The translations under genes were made by a program, and so were the position numbers. Positions 51,001 to 60,233 of a stretch of DNA of 64,000 bases are shown piece by piece. The DNA comes from Sycon ciliatum (lineage: Eukaryota > Porifera > Calcarea > Leucosolenida > Sycettidae). Below the pieces are notes generated by a model. It saw only the letters and a program-made list of their open reading frames with translations. It ran no database searches and was not told the DNA's origin. The DNA lies in contig NC_088643.1 in assembly GCF_964019385.1 (NCBI RefSeq), positions 76,837,747-76,901,746 of the forward strand. The letters are read 5' to 3'. Position 1 is the stretch's first letter, and each line of letters opens with the position of its first letter.

Positions 51001-51326
51001 CATTGGTTGCTCAGTGGAGCGGATTTGTGGACCAGGAAAGTTACATAACAGATTACCACTGGGCAATCGGCACTCAACCAGGGATGGACAACATACAGCC
51101 GTGGACATCGGTGGGATCCCAGCTCTCTGCCGAAGTGGCTTCCACAGCACTCAGTCAGCCGGACGATATCGTATTTGCTTCGGTTCGTGCCACAAATGGG
51201 GCTGGTCTTTCAGCAGTAGTGTCGTCGGACGGTGTTCGCATTCTACATGGCAGTGGAACCGGCACACTGGCATCTTCCGAGGTTGCACGCCTCTGCGTAT
51301 CATTCGCCAAGGACCAATCTCCCTGA
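38981..51326 (+). CDS. Gene B: TSP1-like / Cys-rich / FN3-like repeat protein (5' end uncertain)
   Basis: Plus-strand exons 39097 (or 39111)-39178, 39504-39580, 40656-40873, 43127-43372 and 44145-51326 join in consistent phase. A weaker candidate exon lies at 38981-39058. The product has TSP1-like Trp/Cys modules, three or more Cys modules of the type GT.C.DGN.CT..D.C..G.C, then about 19 copies of the ~107-residue DxTPP-linked repeat also found in gene A, and a short unrelated tail ending in TGA at 51324-51326. It has no transmembrane segment in the last exon, so I infer a secreted matrix protein. The start codon and signal peptide were not found; they should lie between 32 and 39 kb. It is divergent from gene A and probably its relative through the repeat array. 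An alternative is that the listed TGA is bypassed by an unrecognised splice. Confidence 0.82.
39097..39178 (+). CDS. Gene B exon: Trp/Cys-rich module, first half
   Basis: Encodes RWKTTYYNSCGWWGNSRCV, then RHK, and leaves in phase 2 at AC|GTAAGC. Two acceptors are possible: GCTTACACAG| at 39096 (entered in phase 1) or GGTACACAG| at 39110 (phase 0). The Cys/Trp spacing and direct continuation into the next exon support it. Confidence 0.6.
39504..39580 (+). CDS. Gene B exon: Cys-rich module, second half
   Basis: 77 nt from TTTTCACAG| to GTGTCA|GTAAGT. Encodes YFNKNILVNRRRCCQGSRQS then GNSCV. Entry phase 2 and exit phase 1 fit its neighbours exactly. Confidence 0.7.
40230..40645. repeat. Repeat block of GAGAGGGGCTTCTATTC-type units
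   Basis: Several direct copies of AGAGGGGCTTCTATTCGAGAG-like words cluster at 40252-40325 and 40517-40620, separated by about 190 nt. This looks like a degraded transposon terminus family. It ends immediately upstream of the next gene B exon. Class unknown. Confidence 0.45.
40656..40873 (+). CDS. Gene B exon: thrombospondin type-1-like module
   Basis: 218 nt from GCTGCAG| to TGCAGG|GTAAGA. Encodes NGWNNWSSCTNSCYPGTRSR and then YRYVSRNADRGYGCP...C. The W..W..C...C..G...R.R pattern is that of a TSP1 repeat, and a Cys-rich tail (CDIDRKCWDNGYINTVTCR) follows. Entered in phase 1, leaves in phase 0. Confidence 0.82.
41058..41886. mobile_element. DNA transposon remnant with 32-nt terminal inverted repeats
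   Basis: The left terminus 41058-41089 (TACTTCCTCCGCGTCATTAA...) is perfectly inverted at 41855-41886 (...TTAATGACGCGGAGGAAGTA). TGATG lies just outside both ends (41053-41057 and 41888-41892), a possible partial target duplication. The 830-nt body has short frames only, without a recognised transposase motif. It sits in a gene B intron. Confidence 0.85.
42187..42790 (+). pseudogene. Degraded LINE endonuclease-domain fragment
   Basis: Reads ASWNVRTLMNADTQLKLLRL with a stop soon after, then, past a tandem-repeat interruption, EVTGLQESKWFGAEIYNV and further blocks broken by stops (EGVCIV). The 'A.WNVRTL' and 'GLQE.KW' motifs are those of the apurinic-type endonuclease of non-LTR retrotransposons. 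Stops and frameshifts show it is dead. Confidence 0.7.
42247..42412. repeat. 28-bp tandem repeat inside the LINE fragment
   Basis: About six copies of GATATCGACTAGTAGAGGAC then AGGAACTA, varying only at GATATT/GATATC/GATATG. It splits the endonuclease reading frame. Confidence 0.93.
43127..43372 (+). CDS. Gene B exon: Cys-rich DGN module
   Basis: 246 nt in phase 0 at both ends, from TTTCTACTGCAG| to TGCCAG|GTAAGC. It encodes AKCNDGNACTKDDTCSSGVC then RGTSFTCSSCEYC, the same Cys plan as the start of the next exon (YCNAPTS...). An exon-sized module was duplicated. Confidence 0.85.
43373..44144 (+). other. Gene B intron before the large exon
   Basis: GTAAGC...CCCTGTGCAG intron of 772 nt. No repeat or ORF of note. 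Confidence 0.75.
44145..51326 (+). CDS. Gene B terminal exon: Cys-rich modules and ~19 FN3-like repeats
   Basis: 7,182 nt, open from acceptor CTGTGCAG| to TGA. The first ~190 residues are Cys-rich (YCNAPTSWATG; RCSDGNDCTRNDQC; TCTDGNQCTYQDEC). After an unassigned ~170-residue beta-like segment come about 19 repeats with linkers DTTGP, DNSPP, DATPP, DAVPP, DTSPP, DITPP, DSSPP and DNTPP. They share the core motifs WAIGT.PG..D, YYITVRARNKAGL and SDGITLD with gene A. Unlike gene A, several units carry extra Cys pairs (TCHTCIMSAG, CSNCSIKSG). It ends EVARLCVSFAKDQSP. Minus-strand frames here are shadows. Confidence 0.9.
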   Translation, partial: YCNAPTSWATGASSWTNRPTGTRCSDGNDCTRNDQCDANGQCQPGYNYKHECASPCQDCSAGGTCVNVRGCEIGGKCGCYIGGKCYADRALQPGRQCDHCNYGANPTGWTRIPDGTTCTDGNQCTYQDECKTGTCAGKAYTCPIGGPCMDTNTCNGNAPPHNCVPAYKSSSVVCYRNQDACDHPDTKCTGTLAACPVTTLKPLTATPIVTGSIALRATGTITSLGAGPINHFNLGSISGVYLASSASMDMFLTGYTVPCGDVTYSVTLYHMQTSFAIPSGGNLIKNFNAKSSSNSPTTIPISTSFLQNNVYRLQVSASNVRGNTLTTYSLPVLVDTTGPTLSGQLYDGNKPVSTPLFADVDYQAITNQLWIHWNIADLRDAESGIDLNSYKMSIGTSSGGDDIVSRSACTLADLSKGVCSVAGLNLQSGTKYYSSLDVTSRAGVTTRLTSNGVTPDNSPPNAGQLSFPNLPVLLSDTTGAQVQNKATRSLDFKLVHTSDPQSHLKSLVWWLCDTTAAPTVCSTQGYKPFSCASFPCTTTITQPADKITLPTRLIDNHVYNLLIRVTNNAGLSSEVRKSFRVDATPPVVGTVNDGLTGDLMYQSSKTTFSANWNSFKDVDTGIDHYEWAVYKKTGKVRLGNVLNAGKATSGTTTGLNMVHGTIYMACVNAVDRAGNKAEKCSDGLTIDAVPPAAGTVLDIDPSGGSLIDIDYQSDAARLKTRWQGFTALSGILSYSWGIGTAPGQSDVIAMQSYGLASMGTKSSLKLNSGTKYYSVIKCTSRSGLTTTVSSDGVTVDTSPPVVGSIFDLCVDNCGSLDDIDFTASNTKFSLRWSGFSDSQSGIKGYFWNYAYCGRTILLHSSDIDAGTATRSEVAVSVTTGVKYCMQVRVVNKAGLMSTAWSNGVLVDITPPDDFLVVDGPTLSDDIDHQDSNSTLTASWSASADAQSGMSHITIGAGTRPSALDVRAPVSIDKALLSYTLTGFKLTDLTEYHLTVCYVNRAKLSKCFTTDGSLVDVTAPTKGIILTGEGLKGQLYQSSTTELKAQWSAFEDVHSDIAEFKVAVGTHGDATAIRNYYSVGLKLSTIVSNLALVSGTSYIVTVAAVNNAGSTETSRSAGIIIDNTPPVFQYKPKLELKGTRATLSWPGVVDQESSVWYYRWAMGVSCNGNQMFGYFNEANGTTSAQRTLTSITGQAFYGTVVARNRAGLSKSVCTDPVWFDGTPPVMQEVTIGLGDTSAKFFRTAGKVPCSWGKPTDHESGVTNCTAEILDFASGTIHGVLQLQSINTTSGNVPVSVPLQDGKQYQCRVMCRNGVGAVASSTSAVPALFDSSPPMIGHINIAQYWPKSSELDFTWAPCIDRDSEITDYHWGVGTPASLYSTQASTSAGVSLQARSDTIRMTEGGTYIITLICKNGAGSTKTMTSQAFTVDTTPPVVASSVKVDFDLTDSALSAQWAAATDSVSGIRGYEWSIGVSPGGCQVLDNTFIGDVMNATCSNCSIKSGEKYYIAVRAINNANLTTHMSTSTITVDSSAPIAGRVYVAKEAAGSKTITIGCEKFMDNEAGIEQCTWLLKNNSALLSEGSTGCQCQNCTFDVLLPAIITQQDSATSLSVDVMCKNRVSLSVTKTLDIDVSKPVDGTLKCDAYTSNTTQINAVWSGVFDSQTAVSLRWAVGHQDIDDILSWTTGGIDSDQSQLSATGLNLVNGEHYNIILEASNSAGMLSTVTCKTTIDTTPPTAGLVQDGKSTSMDMDFISTPESISASWNGFSDAETSVTYQWCIGLAKFKQNFMTCRSVGSATRATCHTCIMSAGVTYYITVRARNKAGLVTSVSSDGITLDTSPPNKGSVQEGTDTPTSSVQYMAGDISPLIYWSGFVDQQSSIRDCSVSILAEDKTPLWSRSAVLESLSPLAPNITLPVGKKMFTRVECINKAGLASSNMSSGFVLDTTLPVTGTVQLGWTETILGEDALLVICSGFDDPESHITHFDITVVDNATDMTLHSSRVTQLNTTFTIPIANLSDGEVYSATISASNRVGLSSQVTTEPIVYDTTPPSIGTVLDGPVGSKDENFTSDSTRLQAHWESIQDPDSDIIEFYWAIGTNPGGTQILPYTAIGLNTSAWCDPPRCVPVSSVSYFTTVRAENAARKLAWFTSDGITVDTTAPGTVTVTLNNKAAGQDVQFVNENTTIAITWSTAEDPDSPIADYSVCIGSQPEQCDVLPWQPTGLATVYRHQGLHSSLSIVYAIVKVTNAAGLYSLTTSTAMHIDNTPPDVGHVIDGGGMSDADCQDASQPLVAQWSGFVDQESYITDYHWAIGTQPGMDNIQPWTSVGSQLSAEVASTALSQPDDIVFASVRATNGAGLSAVVSSDGVRILHGSGTGTLASSEVARLCVSFAKDQSP

Positions 51327-51959
51327 GCAGCTGCTGATTCAGCCACCAGTAACTACCTCAGCAGATATTTCTCCATTCATTAAGCAAGCACTGGCATTTT
51401 GATATTCTTTTCATCATTAGGCCTCAATTGTAGCTCACAAATACTCTGCCCTAAGACATTGAATGTAACAGATGCAGTACACATGCCACTGCATACTCGT
51501 CAACACATTTTTATTGAGTCTCGTTCGGCAAATAACCATATTTTCAATATCTTTTAGTTTAAATTGACGTCCACTTCTTACATTCTGCCGCAGCACGTAA
51601 GCATAGTTCCTCTTGCAGATATCGTTTGGAATGTTTTCATTGCCATAGTTACCATCGTCACATTCAAAACAAACTACTTGCAAAGTAGGAGTCTGTGGCA
51701 ATATGCATATTAATTATTATGATTTACACATACTATTTAAAGTACAATCGTGTATTAATCCGATATGAAAGTAGAAGATAAGAATCTCTTGAATACTATG
51801 AATAGGTGAACTGTTGTGTCCTGGTGTTCTGTATCCGCATACCCTCCCCGGAATTAGTTCTAGACATACTGTATTGCAGTTGAAGCATGCCCATTACGGA
51901 GGGAAACGGCAGGGCGATCATAACTCCAATCATCCGAATACACTGTATTATCCCAACAG

Positions 51960-51992
<33 letters not shown>

Positions 51993-53299
51993 TGTATACT
52001 AGTACTTACTAGTGTTGCACTGCACATACGGGTATTAAGCGTTCATAACACCAGGGGGCATAACCCCAGGGGTTATGTGCTCTGGCTGATATCATGACGG
52101 CCTTGCCAATGATACTAGCAAGAAATGATAATTATGAGCAGTGTGTTCAGGCTTGTGTGTGTTTCCGATCGCCTTTTTGACTAATGAGCCTATGGCAGAT
52201 CATAACTATTATTTTCAATAATTTGCAATCCTCCAAGTAAGAGTGACTATTGTAGTCTTGTGTGTCACTCAGTAAGTTACTATAGTATGTCACTATGTGC
52301 CTTTGTAAATTGTAGTCTGGTCTTACCGTACACAAAAGAGTCATGCACTCCTACTAGAAAGTAGAAGTCTAGATCCCGGCAAGTGGTAGGGGCACCGGGA
52401 TGGCCGGTTGCACAAGCTTGCAAGGCAAGCTAGCGATGCTCATTCGAGTCATTGACAGCTGTGACAGTGTATGCCTACTCCGGCATTAGTCCGCGCCACT
52501 GCCACTGGCACTACGAGTGGTGGTAGGTCTCCTGCAGATCGGCACCGTGGTGGCGGTGCCCGACAGCCCCATAGGCATAGATAGACCTCAGTACCTCTGT
52601 TGTGCCACTTCTTTCCCTACTGACAGTCAGTAGTACTGTATTAGCAGTAACGGTAACACAGTTATGTAGTACTGTAGCAGTACTAGTAGATCAGCAATTT
52701 ACCTTCGAAATAGCATGAATTGAACATCAGAATTTTCTGAAGCCCGCGAGCTTCTGCAGGCTTCCTCGACGCAGTGTGTCGAAACGCAAATGGCAAGCTA
52801 GATGACCCGATGACTGAGTGAGGTATCGTCTTTACAACGTGGCTTCGCCCCTGAAATCGGTGAGTTCCGCCGTATAGCAAAAAATGCTCTTTTTCAAGAC
52901 TGCACTTTTGTAGGTAAGACTCTAGCTCTGGGCCATGGCGCCATGGCATGGGCCAGATCCGCGGAACAATCTTCATCCTGACCTGAGTTCATGCATGATG
53001 AGGAGTTTTCAGCACTAAAAACTCACTCATAATTTTGCTGTCCGGAGTTTTAGTGGTGGAGGTGCACAGAGTTGTCAATCAGTAGGAAATTTTTATCGGC
53101 ATGCAGTCCAGAAATTTTCTGCTACACAAGATCAAGAGCTGACTGAACGCTGTGTCTTGTCCGTGTCTAGGGTAGCGGTCTAGCAGTTGCAGGCAAGTCC
53201 GCTGTCCGTCGTGTTGCCTGGGCCGCCGAGCCCGAGCAGCAACGGACCCCAGTGCCGCCAGGCTGCAGGAGCACTAGCAGAAGGAGCAGTGACAACAAC
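51327..53299. other. Intergenic region between gene B and gene C
   Basis: No coding exon recognised. It contains a poly-C/(CA)n tract at about 51960-51990 and a short palindrome at about 52050-52080 (CATAACCCCAGGGGTTATG). The last few hundred bases, moderately GC-rich, are the likely promoter and 5' UTR of gene C. Confidence 0.6.
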
Positions 53300-53368
53300 A
53301 TGGAGCCGCTCAGTGCTGCGACACACGACGGAAGTCGCGGAGAAGATGAGGTCGATGGCGAGACTCGA
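53300..53368 (+). CDS. iRhom exon 1 (start)
   Basis: MEPLSAATHDGSRGEDEVDG then ETR, with donor CGA|GTAAGA. The context AACATGG is a good initiator. It joins exon 2 in phase 0. An upstream non-coding exon is possible. Confidence 0.65.
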
Positions 53369-56300
53369 GTAAGAAAGTCTGTACATGCTCCATTGATTAC
53401 ACAGGTGCTCTGTTAGTGTCTTGAGTCTTAGTCAAGGCAAACTGAACGCAAGCACGTGAACGCACAGTGTGCACATGACGGTGTTCATTGGAACTAACTA
53501 ATACTTGGATCCACATTTGCATGCAAGTACATGTAGGTCATTCGTTGAAGCTCAGTGGCTCATGATTCAAAATTACAATGTACAGTAACATTTAAACGTG
53601 GCCAGTTATTGCATGATGATGATGATGATGATGTTGATAATGTCCTGCACATGTAGCAGTATATACTTTATTGCATGATACGGTTTTGGGGAATTCAACA
53701 GTAAAAACATGAATAGAACTGTTTCCAGGACACGCGATGCGGCGATCATCCCGAGATTGTGGTGAACAGGCAGGCCGCACATTGAAAAGTATACGAAATG
53801 TTGCAGGTTCGCCTCCACCAGCGCTTTGAGCGATTCTGAAGCTTGTTTTTTAACACGAGTGTCAGGCATGAAGTTGAGCGCCGTACAAGTGCTTCTTTCA
53901 CCTCCACGTGTCCATTTCCGTACGAACTGAATGTGACCTGGGTTTCGCCTGTTCATCATCGATTCAAACATTTCTCACACATGATCCCAATAAGTCACCG
54001 TTGGTCTCACCTTGAAACACCGCCAGAGGGATTTATCCCAGTGAAACATACTACCACATGTAGCGACAAAGCTAGTTTGATGAGGCTTTTGCCTGCCTCC
54101 TTGTGATTGTTACAGTGCTCTTATGCTTTGTGCAATCTGCGCCATCAGTTCCAACTAGTGCAGATTTTATCACCACGTCACTGCCAACAAAGCTGTACAA
54201 ATTGACATTGTTTTGTTTCGGCACAATATCACGGTGTACCGATTTGAGAAGTAATGGTCCGAAGGGCCTCATCGGATTTTCAACTGACTTTGTCGCCACG
54301 TGTGTTAGTATAGAAAATGTCTGGCTATCTTGCTTCTAAACTCAACCGCACACCGTTGTCCTTCTGTTGTCGCTAGGTTATTGAGGTCAGCAGTACGGAT
54401 GCGCTGAAGAATCACTTCCTGCGATTGAGAAACAACAGTCAACAGTCCGTCCGCCGAATAATGGGTTTCCCAGACCCGCCGCCTCCGCCAAAGTGAGCGG
54501 ATTAACTATTGCCTTTTGATTGGTAGTATTGTGCGTAGGTGTGTACGTCGTTTCAAAATTTGAAGGCACGTGAGATGGGCATTGTTGTCGTCGTCATTGT
54601 TGTACTTTATTTAAAGTCGCATCACAAACAGGCAACTATGCCTTCTTACATGTGTGTCAAAGTTACTTGAAATTGCACAATACACGGGGTTGTGTGTATG
54701 TGGGCGGCGTGTGTGGGTGGTGGGCTGATTGTGTGATTCAGTGTCTATACTGTACTCGTGCGATTAGAGCCCTCTCTGGAATAGTGCCCTGTCTCGAATA
54801 GTGCCCCAGTCTCTAAGAGCCTGTCACTGTGAATTTTTTTAACAAAGTCCTCTCTTGAGCTGTGCTTCCCCCCCCCCCCCCCCCCCCCCCGCTTGTAACC
54901 AAGCACATGGGCTAGTTTGGTGTTCTTTTGCTTATGTTCTTGTCCATCTCATTGCACTGGTGATTTCAGGATCGCAGTTCTTGTTGCCATTTCTGTTGAG
55001 TCGTCATAGTTTACAGTAAACTTTAGACCCTGTTTTTCTTCGCCTTCTATGTTTTGTGCTGGATGACGGAAATGTACCAGCATAAAAAAAAAATAGTGCC
55101 CCAGGGGCACTAATCGCACGAGTATGGTATGTGATCTACAACGGACGAGAACTAGTCTGACATGCGTATTGACGAGGATGTACATCTGCATGCAATGTGT
55201 ACTGAAGCCAACACAGAAAAAATGGTTGCTGACGATGTGGCAATTTCGAGCTTGGACTTCGCAGAGAATTTCGGGAAATTCGGTCACCCGACTATTACTC
55301 ATTTTCTCTCCTAACGCTATGGTGACTATGGGCTATGGTAACTATGGTAGCTATGGTAACTATGGGCTATGGTAACTATGGGTTATGGTAACTATGGTAA
55401 CTTGAAAGCAAACACCCAACGTGGTACTCCAAACCAAAGGGAAACAGCAGGTCATGTTCCAGCCCCATTGTCACACCTTGGAAAAGATAATAGTGAACTT
55501 TTGAATCACTTGTTTAAGTAGTTTTAGTAACAACATGTGCTTGTACGGTGTATTCGTGCCTTCGTCATCCGCAGATCTTTCTGGGAGCGATTGGCTCGGT
55601 TCTTCGGCGTAGATGAGGACCAAGCGGAGCTGAAGAGCTGGAGAATCCGCCATGCACTTGCTCTTCAGGTATGCACATACATGTATATCTGTGGTGTAAG
55701 TGAGGAATGTGCAGTGTATATCTGTTGTGTAACTGGCGGAGCTTAATGGGCCCCACCACCACACTCCATCATTCACCCCAGTGTCTGGAGATATGTGGAT
55801 TTTGTAGAAAAAAAATACTGAGGAATGTGTATATCTGTGGTGTAAGTGAGGAATGTGCAGTGTGAGGGATGTGCAGTTTGCATTCAGTGTTATATACATG
55901 TAGCTGTATGCTTGATGCTCATTTTGCTGCACAGTGAACACGCTGATTTATGTATTCATCTTCTTTATAACATGGGAATATAACCTACTTACAGGGCTAT
56001 CTAAAGCGGGAACACGTACCCCAACTGCGCGACTACGAGACTGACGAGGTGGATACAGTCTGCTTCCGCTGGAAGGTGAAGACACAAGACCAAGAGCGGC
56101 TACACCTAGACCCGGCGCATTCCACGGGAAGAAGCTTTGAGTACCGGGAACTGTGCAGGTGAGCAGCATGAAATGAGATATTGACATTATAAAAACATCA
56201 TGCATTTTGAATTGGCCCGCCACAGATAAATTCGACATCCAGTTCAAACTGTTTCGATTGTAATAACCTTTTTGTAAACCGTAAGCTTGGTATAACTAGT

Positions 56301-59300
56301 ACATGCTATTTCCAGTATTTTTGTCAGCTCAGTTTCAACAGCATTAATTAATATTTAAAAAACGTGACTATGGACGATGAGTGGGCAAGTTCAAATATTG
56401 CTGTCAGCCACAAGTTTGTTTCCATTTCATGTAGTTCATCAACAATGGTGTAGTCCAGCTATCAGTATCCTATAATCGCTGACCTTGATGTTTTCAACTG
56501 TGCAGGCCGAATCCGCCATCGAAAGCACATGTGTGGGTCATGTTCTGGGAGTTTCTGGAGTATATCGGACATCGAGTGAGTCAGACTGCTCAGAATGGTA
56601 TTCATCTTGTTCTGTTATCACCTATTTCTGTCTTTCCACAGCCTTGACTGGTGTATGGGGTCTTGGTATTGGGTTGGAGCGCCAAGATACATGCATGTTC
56701 GACCAGACACCATTGATCCACCAGTATCCATGCTCACCGTTCATCATTGTGTTGATCATTACGTCACTGTGGACACCCCACCTCTCCAACTCCCAGACTA
56801 GCATCATAAAGACATCCGCGACGCTTTACAGGGTACAGCACTTCAACGTTATAGACTGCGTGGCAGTACACTGTTTGGCAAGAGCAGAGAATGTATGTCT
56901 GTTGTTGTTTTGTTTTACGCAATCTCCTCCTGCCTAGCTGAATATCTGGAGAAAGAACCGAGCTGTGCAGGTGAGTCTGTCGCGGTTGGTTATGGCTGCT
57001 GGTGCTGGTCTGCTGCGTCACTGGCTGGCTTGCCCTTTAGCCGGCTCACTTGCAATACCCATGTATATTGCTAGCTCATGCCCAGGGTGTCTTGTGTAGT
57101 CACATGAAGAGCCTGGGGGCCCCGCTCGTGAGTCATGCCGCTCTTGCATGCCACCACGTGGGTCAGTCGAGGGCACTGAGATTTGACTGCGGGTATCCAC
57201 CTTGCACCTGCAATACTATCGCGCACATCATCCTCGTTATTATCATAACCTCAATAGCTGTATGACCGCACCCCCTTTACTATATAATCTCAATTTATGT
57301 GGTCACCGCCGTGACATGTTTAATTACAGTATTATCGGGCGCCAAAGAACGACCAAGCTAGAATTTCACCAAGCACAGCATACCAATGTATACACGGTGA
57401 CTCAACCACCGTGCATGGACTGTAGTACATGAAGATAGGAACGGTCTAGGCTAGGAGGTTGACCCCCCCCCCCCCCCCACAGACACACACACACTTAATC
57501 ATGCCTGACAAAAGAGGCATGCTGGGCCTTGCTGATAGAAAGCACTTGTGCAAGCTTTGCCATGACATTGTGATGTGTTACTGCTTTACCGCTTGTCACC
57601 AGGTCAGAGCATTCGGAGACAACATTGTTGAGCAGTTCCAGACACTTGTGGAGGATATCAAGTCAAGAGACAGTGCCGACGGAGCTGTATCTGAGGTAAC
57701 GTATTCATGTACATGCAGGGTTCTAGCCAAAGGGGGTAGCACCCCCCCCCCCCCCCCCACTCTGTTTGTGCCCACCCCCCCCCCCCCCCCCTTGTGAAAA
57801 AGTGCCGCCACGTACTCATTTTCCGATTTTTGTGTTTTTTCATGCAATTCAACGAAAATGCAGTTGATAGACAGTACTACAGGGTTCATAAAGGCACATT
57901 TGTCTGGGGTGAAGTCAGGTGTTCGCCCTGTACGTTGCATTTCGCATTGTAAGACAGTTATTTTGAAAATGGAAAAATGGGTTACGGGGAACTGTAATTT
58001 CACTAATTTTCGGTGTACTTTTATTTTCGGTACTTTTGGTGCATCTGTTTCATACCTAAATTTTCAATACACCGAACAAACGCCAACACACATAATCCAA
58101 TAGGGAACTGCTTTTCTGTACCTGGAATTTCTGTTCAACTAACCTGTCCTTTTGCCCTCATACCGAATATATTGAGCACTGAAAATTTCTGAAATTAGAG
58201 TAACTGTTCCCCCCCCCCCCCCCTACTATTTACCTGGCTAGAACTTGACCCTGACATGTACTCGGCATTGTGTGTGGAAAGATCGTCTCGTGGGCTGCCT
58301 ATTTCAACTGAGTACTGATTACACATTTGAGCCGATGTGATACCGTAATATCTTCTATCGTGATGGGGGGGGGGGGGGGAGGGGGATACTCAGAGGAACA
58401 GAAACATTATTGCTAGTCCCTTGTACTCTGCTTCTGATAGCCACCGGATTTGTTCATGCTGTTTTGACACAGTGTTTGAGTGGAGGAGAGAATGATAAGT
58501 TAGGAAAAATTAACTTGACCATACCATAGCTTTAAAGAGCATAGCTGGCCATAAGCGAGGGTCCCTGGTTCGAGTCTTGGTGGTGACAGTCAATTTCTTG
58601 AATTTTTTCATCAGATGTTTCCAGTTTTCAACTCCCTCAAACTTCTGAATAAAAAAAATAAAAAAATCGTGCCCCCTGTGAGGATCGAACTCACGACCTT
58701 CAGATTATGAGACTGACGCGCTGCCTACTGCGCTAAGGAGGCAGCTACTTATACGCCAGTGCAGTGTAAGATGAGATCGCATAATATCGCAGTGCAACTG
58801 TGCTTCTTTCTTGCAGAGCCTCTACTTCATTTGCGTACACTAACGTGTTAGCATGGTCATTCTACTGCACAGGAGGAAGACGAGGAACCGGAGGAGCTGA
58901 CGTTCTTTGACAGCCGCTCGTATCCGCTTTCCTTCTCGGCGGATGGTGAGGATGAGACCGACGGGCCTGAACTGATGTCGTCCAGTTTGGCCAGGCCTCT
59001 GTAAGTTTTGTAACCATAATAGTACTAGTAAAGCTATGTGAAACCCAAACTGACAGAAGGTTCAAGGCTTGGGAGGAGACGATGGCTGAGCCTATGGTGT
59101 CTTGGTGCGTCACCCTAAATCCTTGTGTGCGTGCCTTGTGTGCGTGCCTTGTGTTAGAGTTCCCCATACGGTAGGTGGTCCGAGTTTAGACCCCTACTGC
59201 ATATCTCGGCGACTAACATCATGGCATTGACTGGACAATTGCTGACCATGTGGAGAACTGTGCTGCGTGACGCAGGATAGAGAAGCCTTCAGAACCATAG

Positions 59301-60194
59301 CTGTCACCCATCGGCTAAAGGACGACGTTTAGACAGAGATAAAAAGCCTGTAGGTGCGTCGGAAGTGCCGTGGGTTACTTTGAAAGCATTCCAGCGTAGC
59401 TATCTCGTTAATTTGATCTGGCTTTTCAGCTATGGAACCCGTGGTTACTTCTGACTCTTCGTGTGGGTTTTGTTCTTCTTCTGTAACAGGAAAGATGTGT
59501 TCACAGAGCGTGCGGCGGAGCGTCAAGCCACAGATGGTAATGCTCGCCGCGGACATCGCACCATTGAGCAGGAGAAACCAGCCCGGCAATCAGACCGCTC
59601 CAAGACCAACTTTGGCCTGATCTCATTCATTCTCGGCCGTAGGTACAAGCCAGGAACAATTGACTCTGCCACGGCTGACAAACTCAGCGATGTGTACAGC
59701 TACCGGTAAGCCTTCTGTGCTGAACCAGCTGCACTCTTCATCAGAGCCGGGGAGTTGATTTTTAAGATGTGTATTGCTTGTCTGCTTAGTCAAGATCTGC
59801 ATGGGAAGTCAGGCTATGTAAACCTTGTTGCTGGTAGAGAAAGAACAGCTGCCAGACTAGCACCTAACATGCATGTAGGTTATGTTTGATTTCTATCCAC
59901 CTTCATTATATTGCATCAACCACACATAGCCATAGAACACCATCAGCAAAGCAACACTTTGTGAAAAGTGTAGACTGGTTCCAGTGTAGACTATTTACTT
60001 GGTGTATTCTACTGTGTTTCATTATGAAAATATCTGATGGGTGCTTTCGCACAAAACTTAGAGTAGCAACGAATTTTTCGGCTGTCCATTGCCTGATGAC
60101 TTGTATGTACTACAATTATGTGTTCATGTGTGGTCATGTGTGTGTGTGTACGTGTGTGTATGTGTGTATATATTGCTGCATGTGTATGCGTTTG

Positions 60195-60233
<39 letters not shown>

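Noticed and set aside
56485-56937. 150-codon plus ORF across the iRhom intron region
   Set aside because: Spans the strong donor and acceptor sites of the iRhom gene and has no similarity outside exon 5; mostly intronic read-through.
58550-58610. Possible second tRNA (GGTTCGAGTCTTGG, B-box-like)
   Set aside because: No matching acceptor, D or anticodon arms upstream; at most a tRNA-derived fragment.
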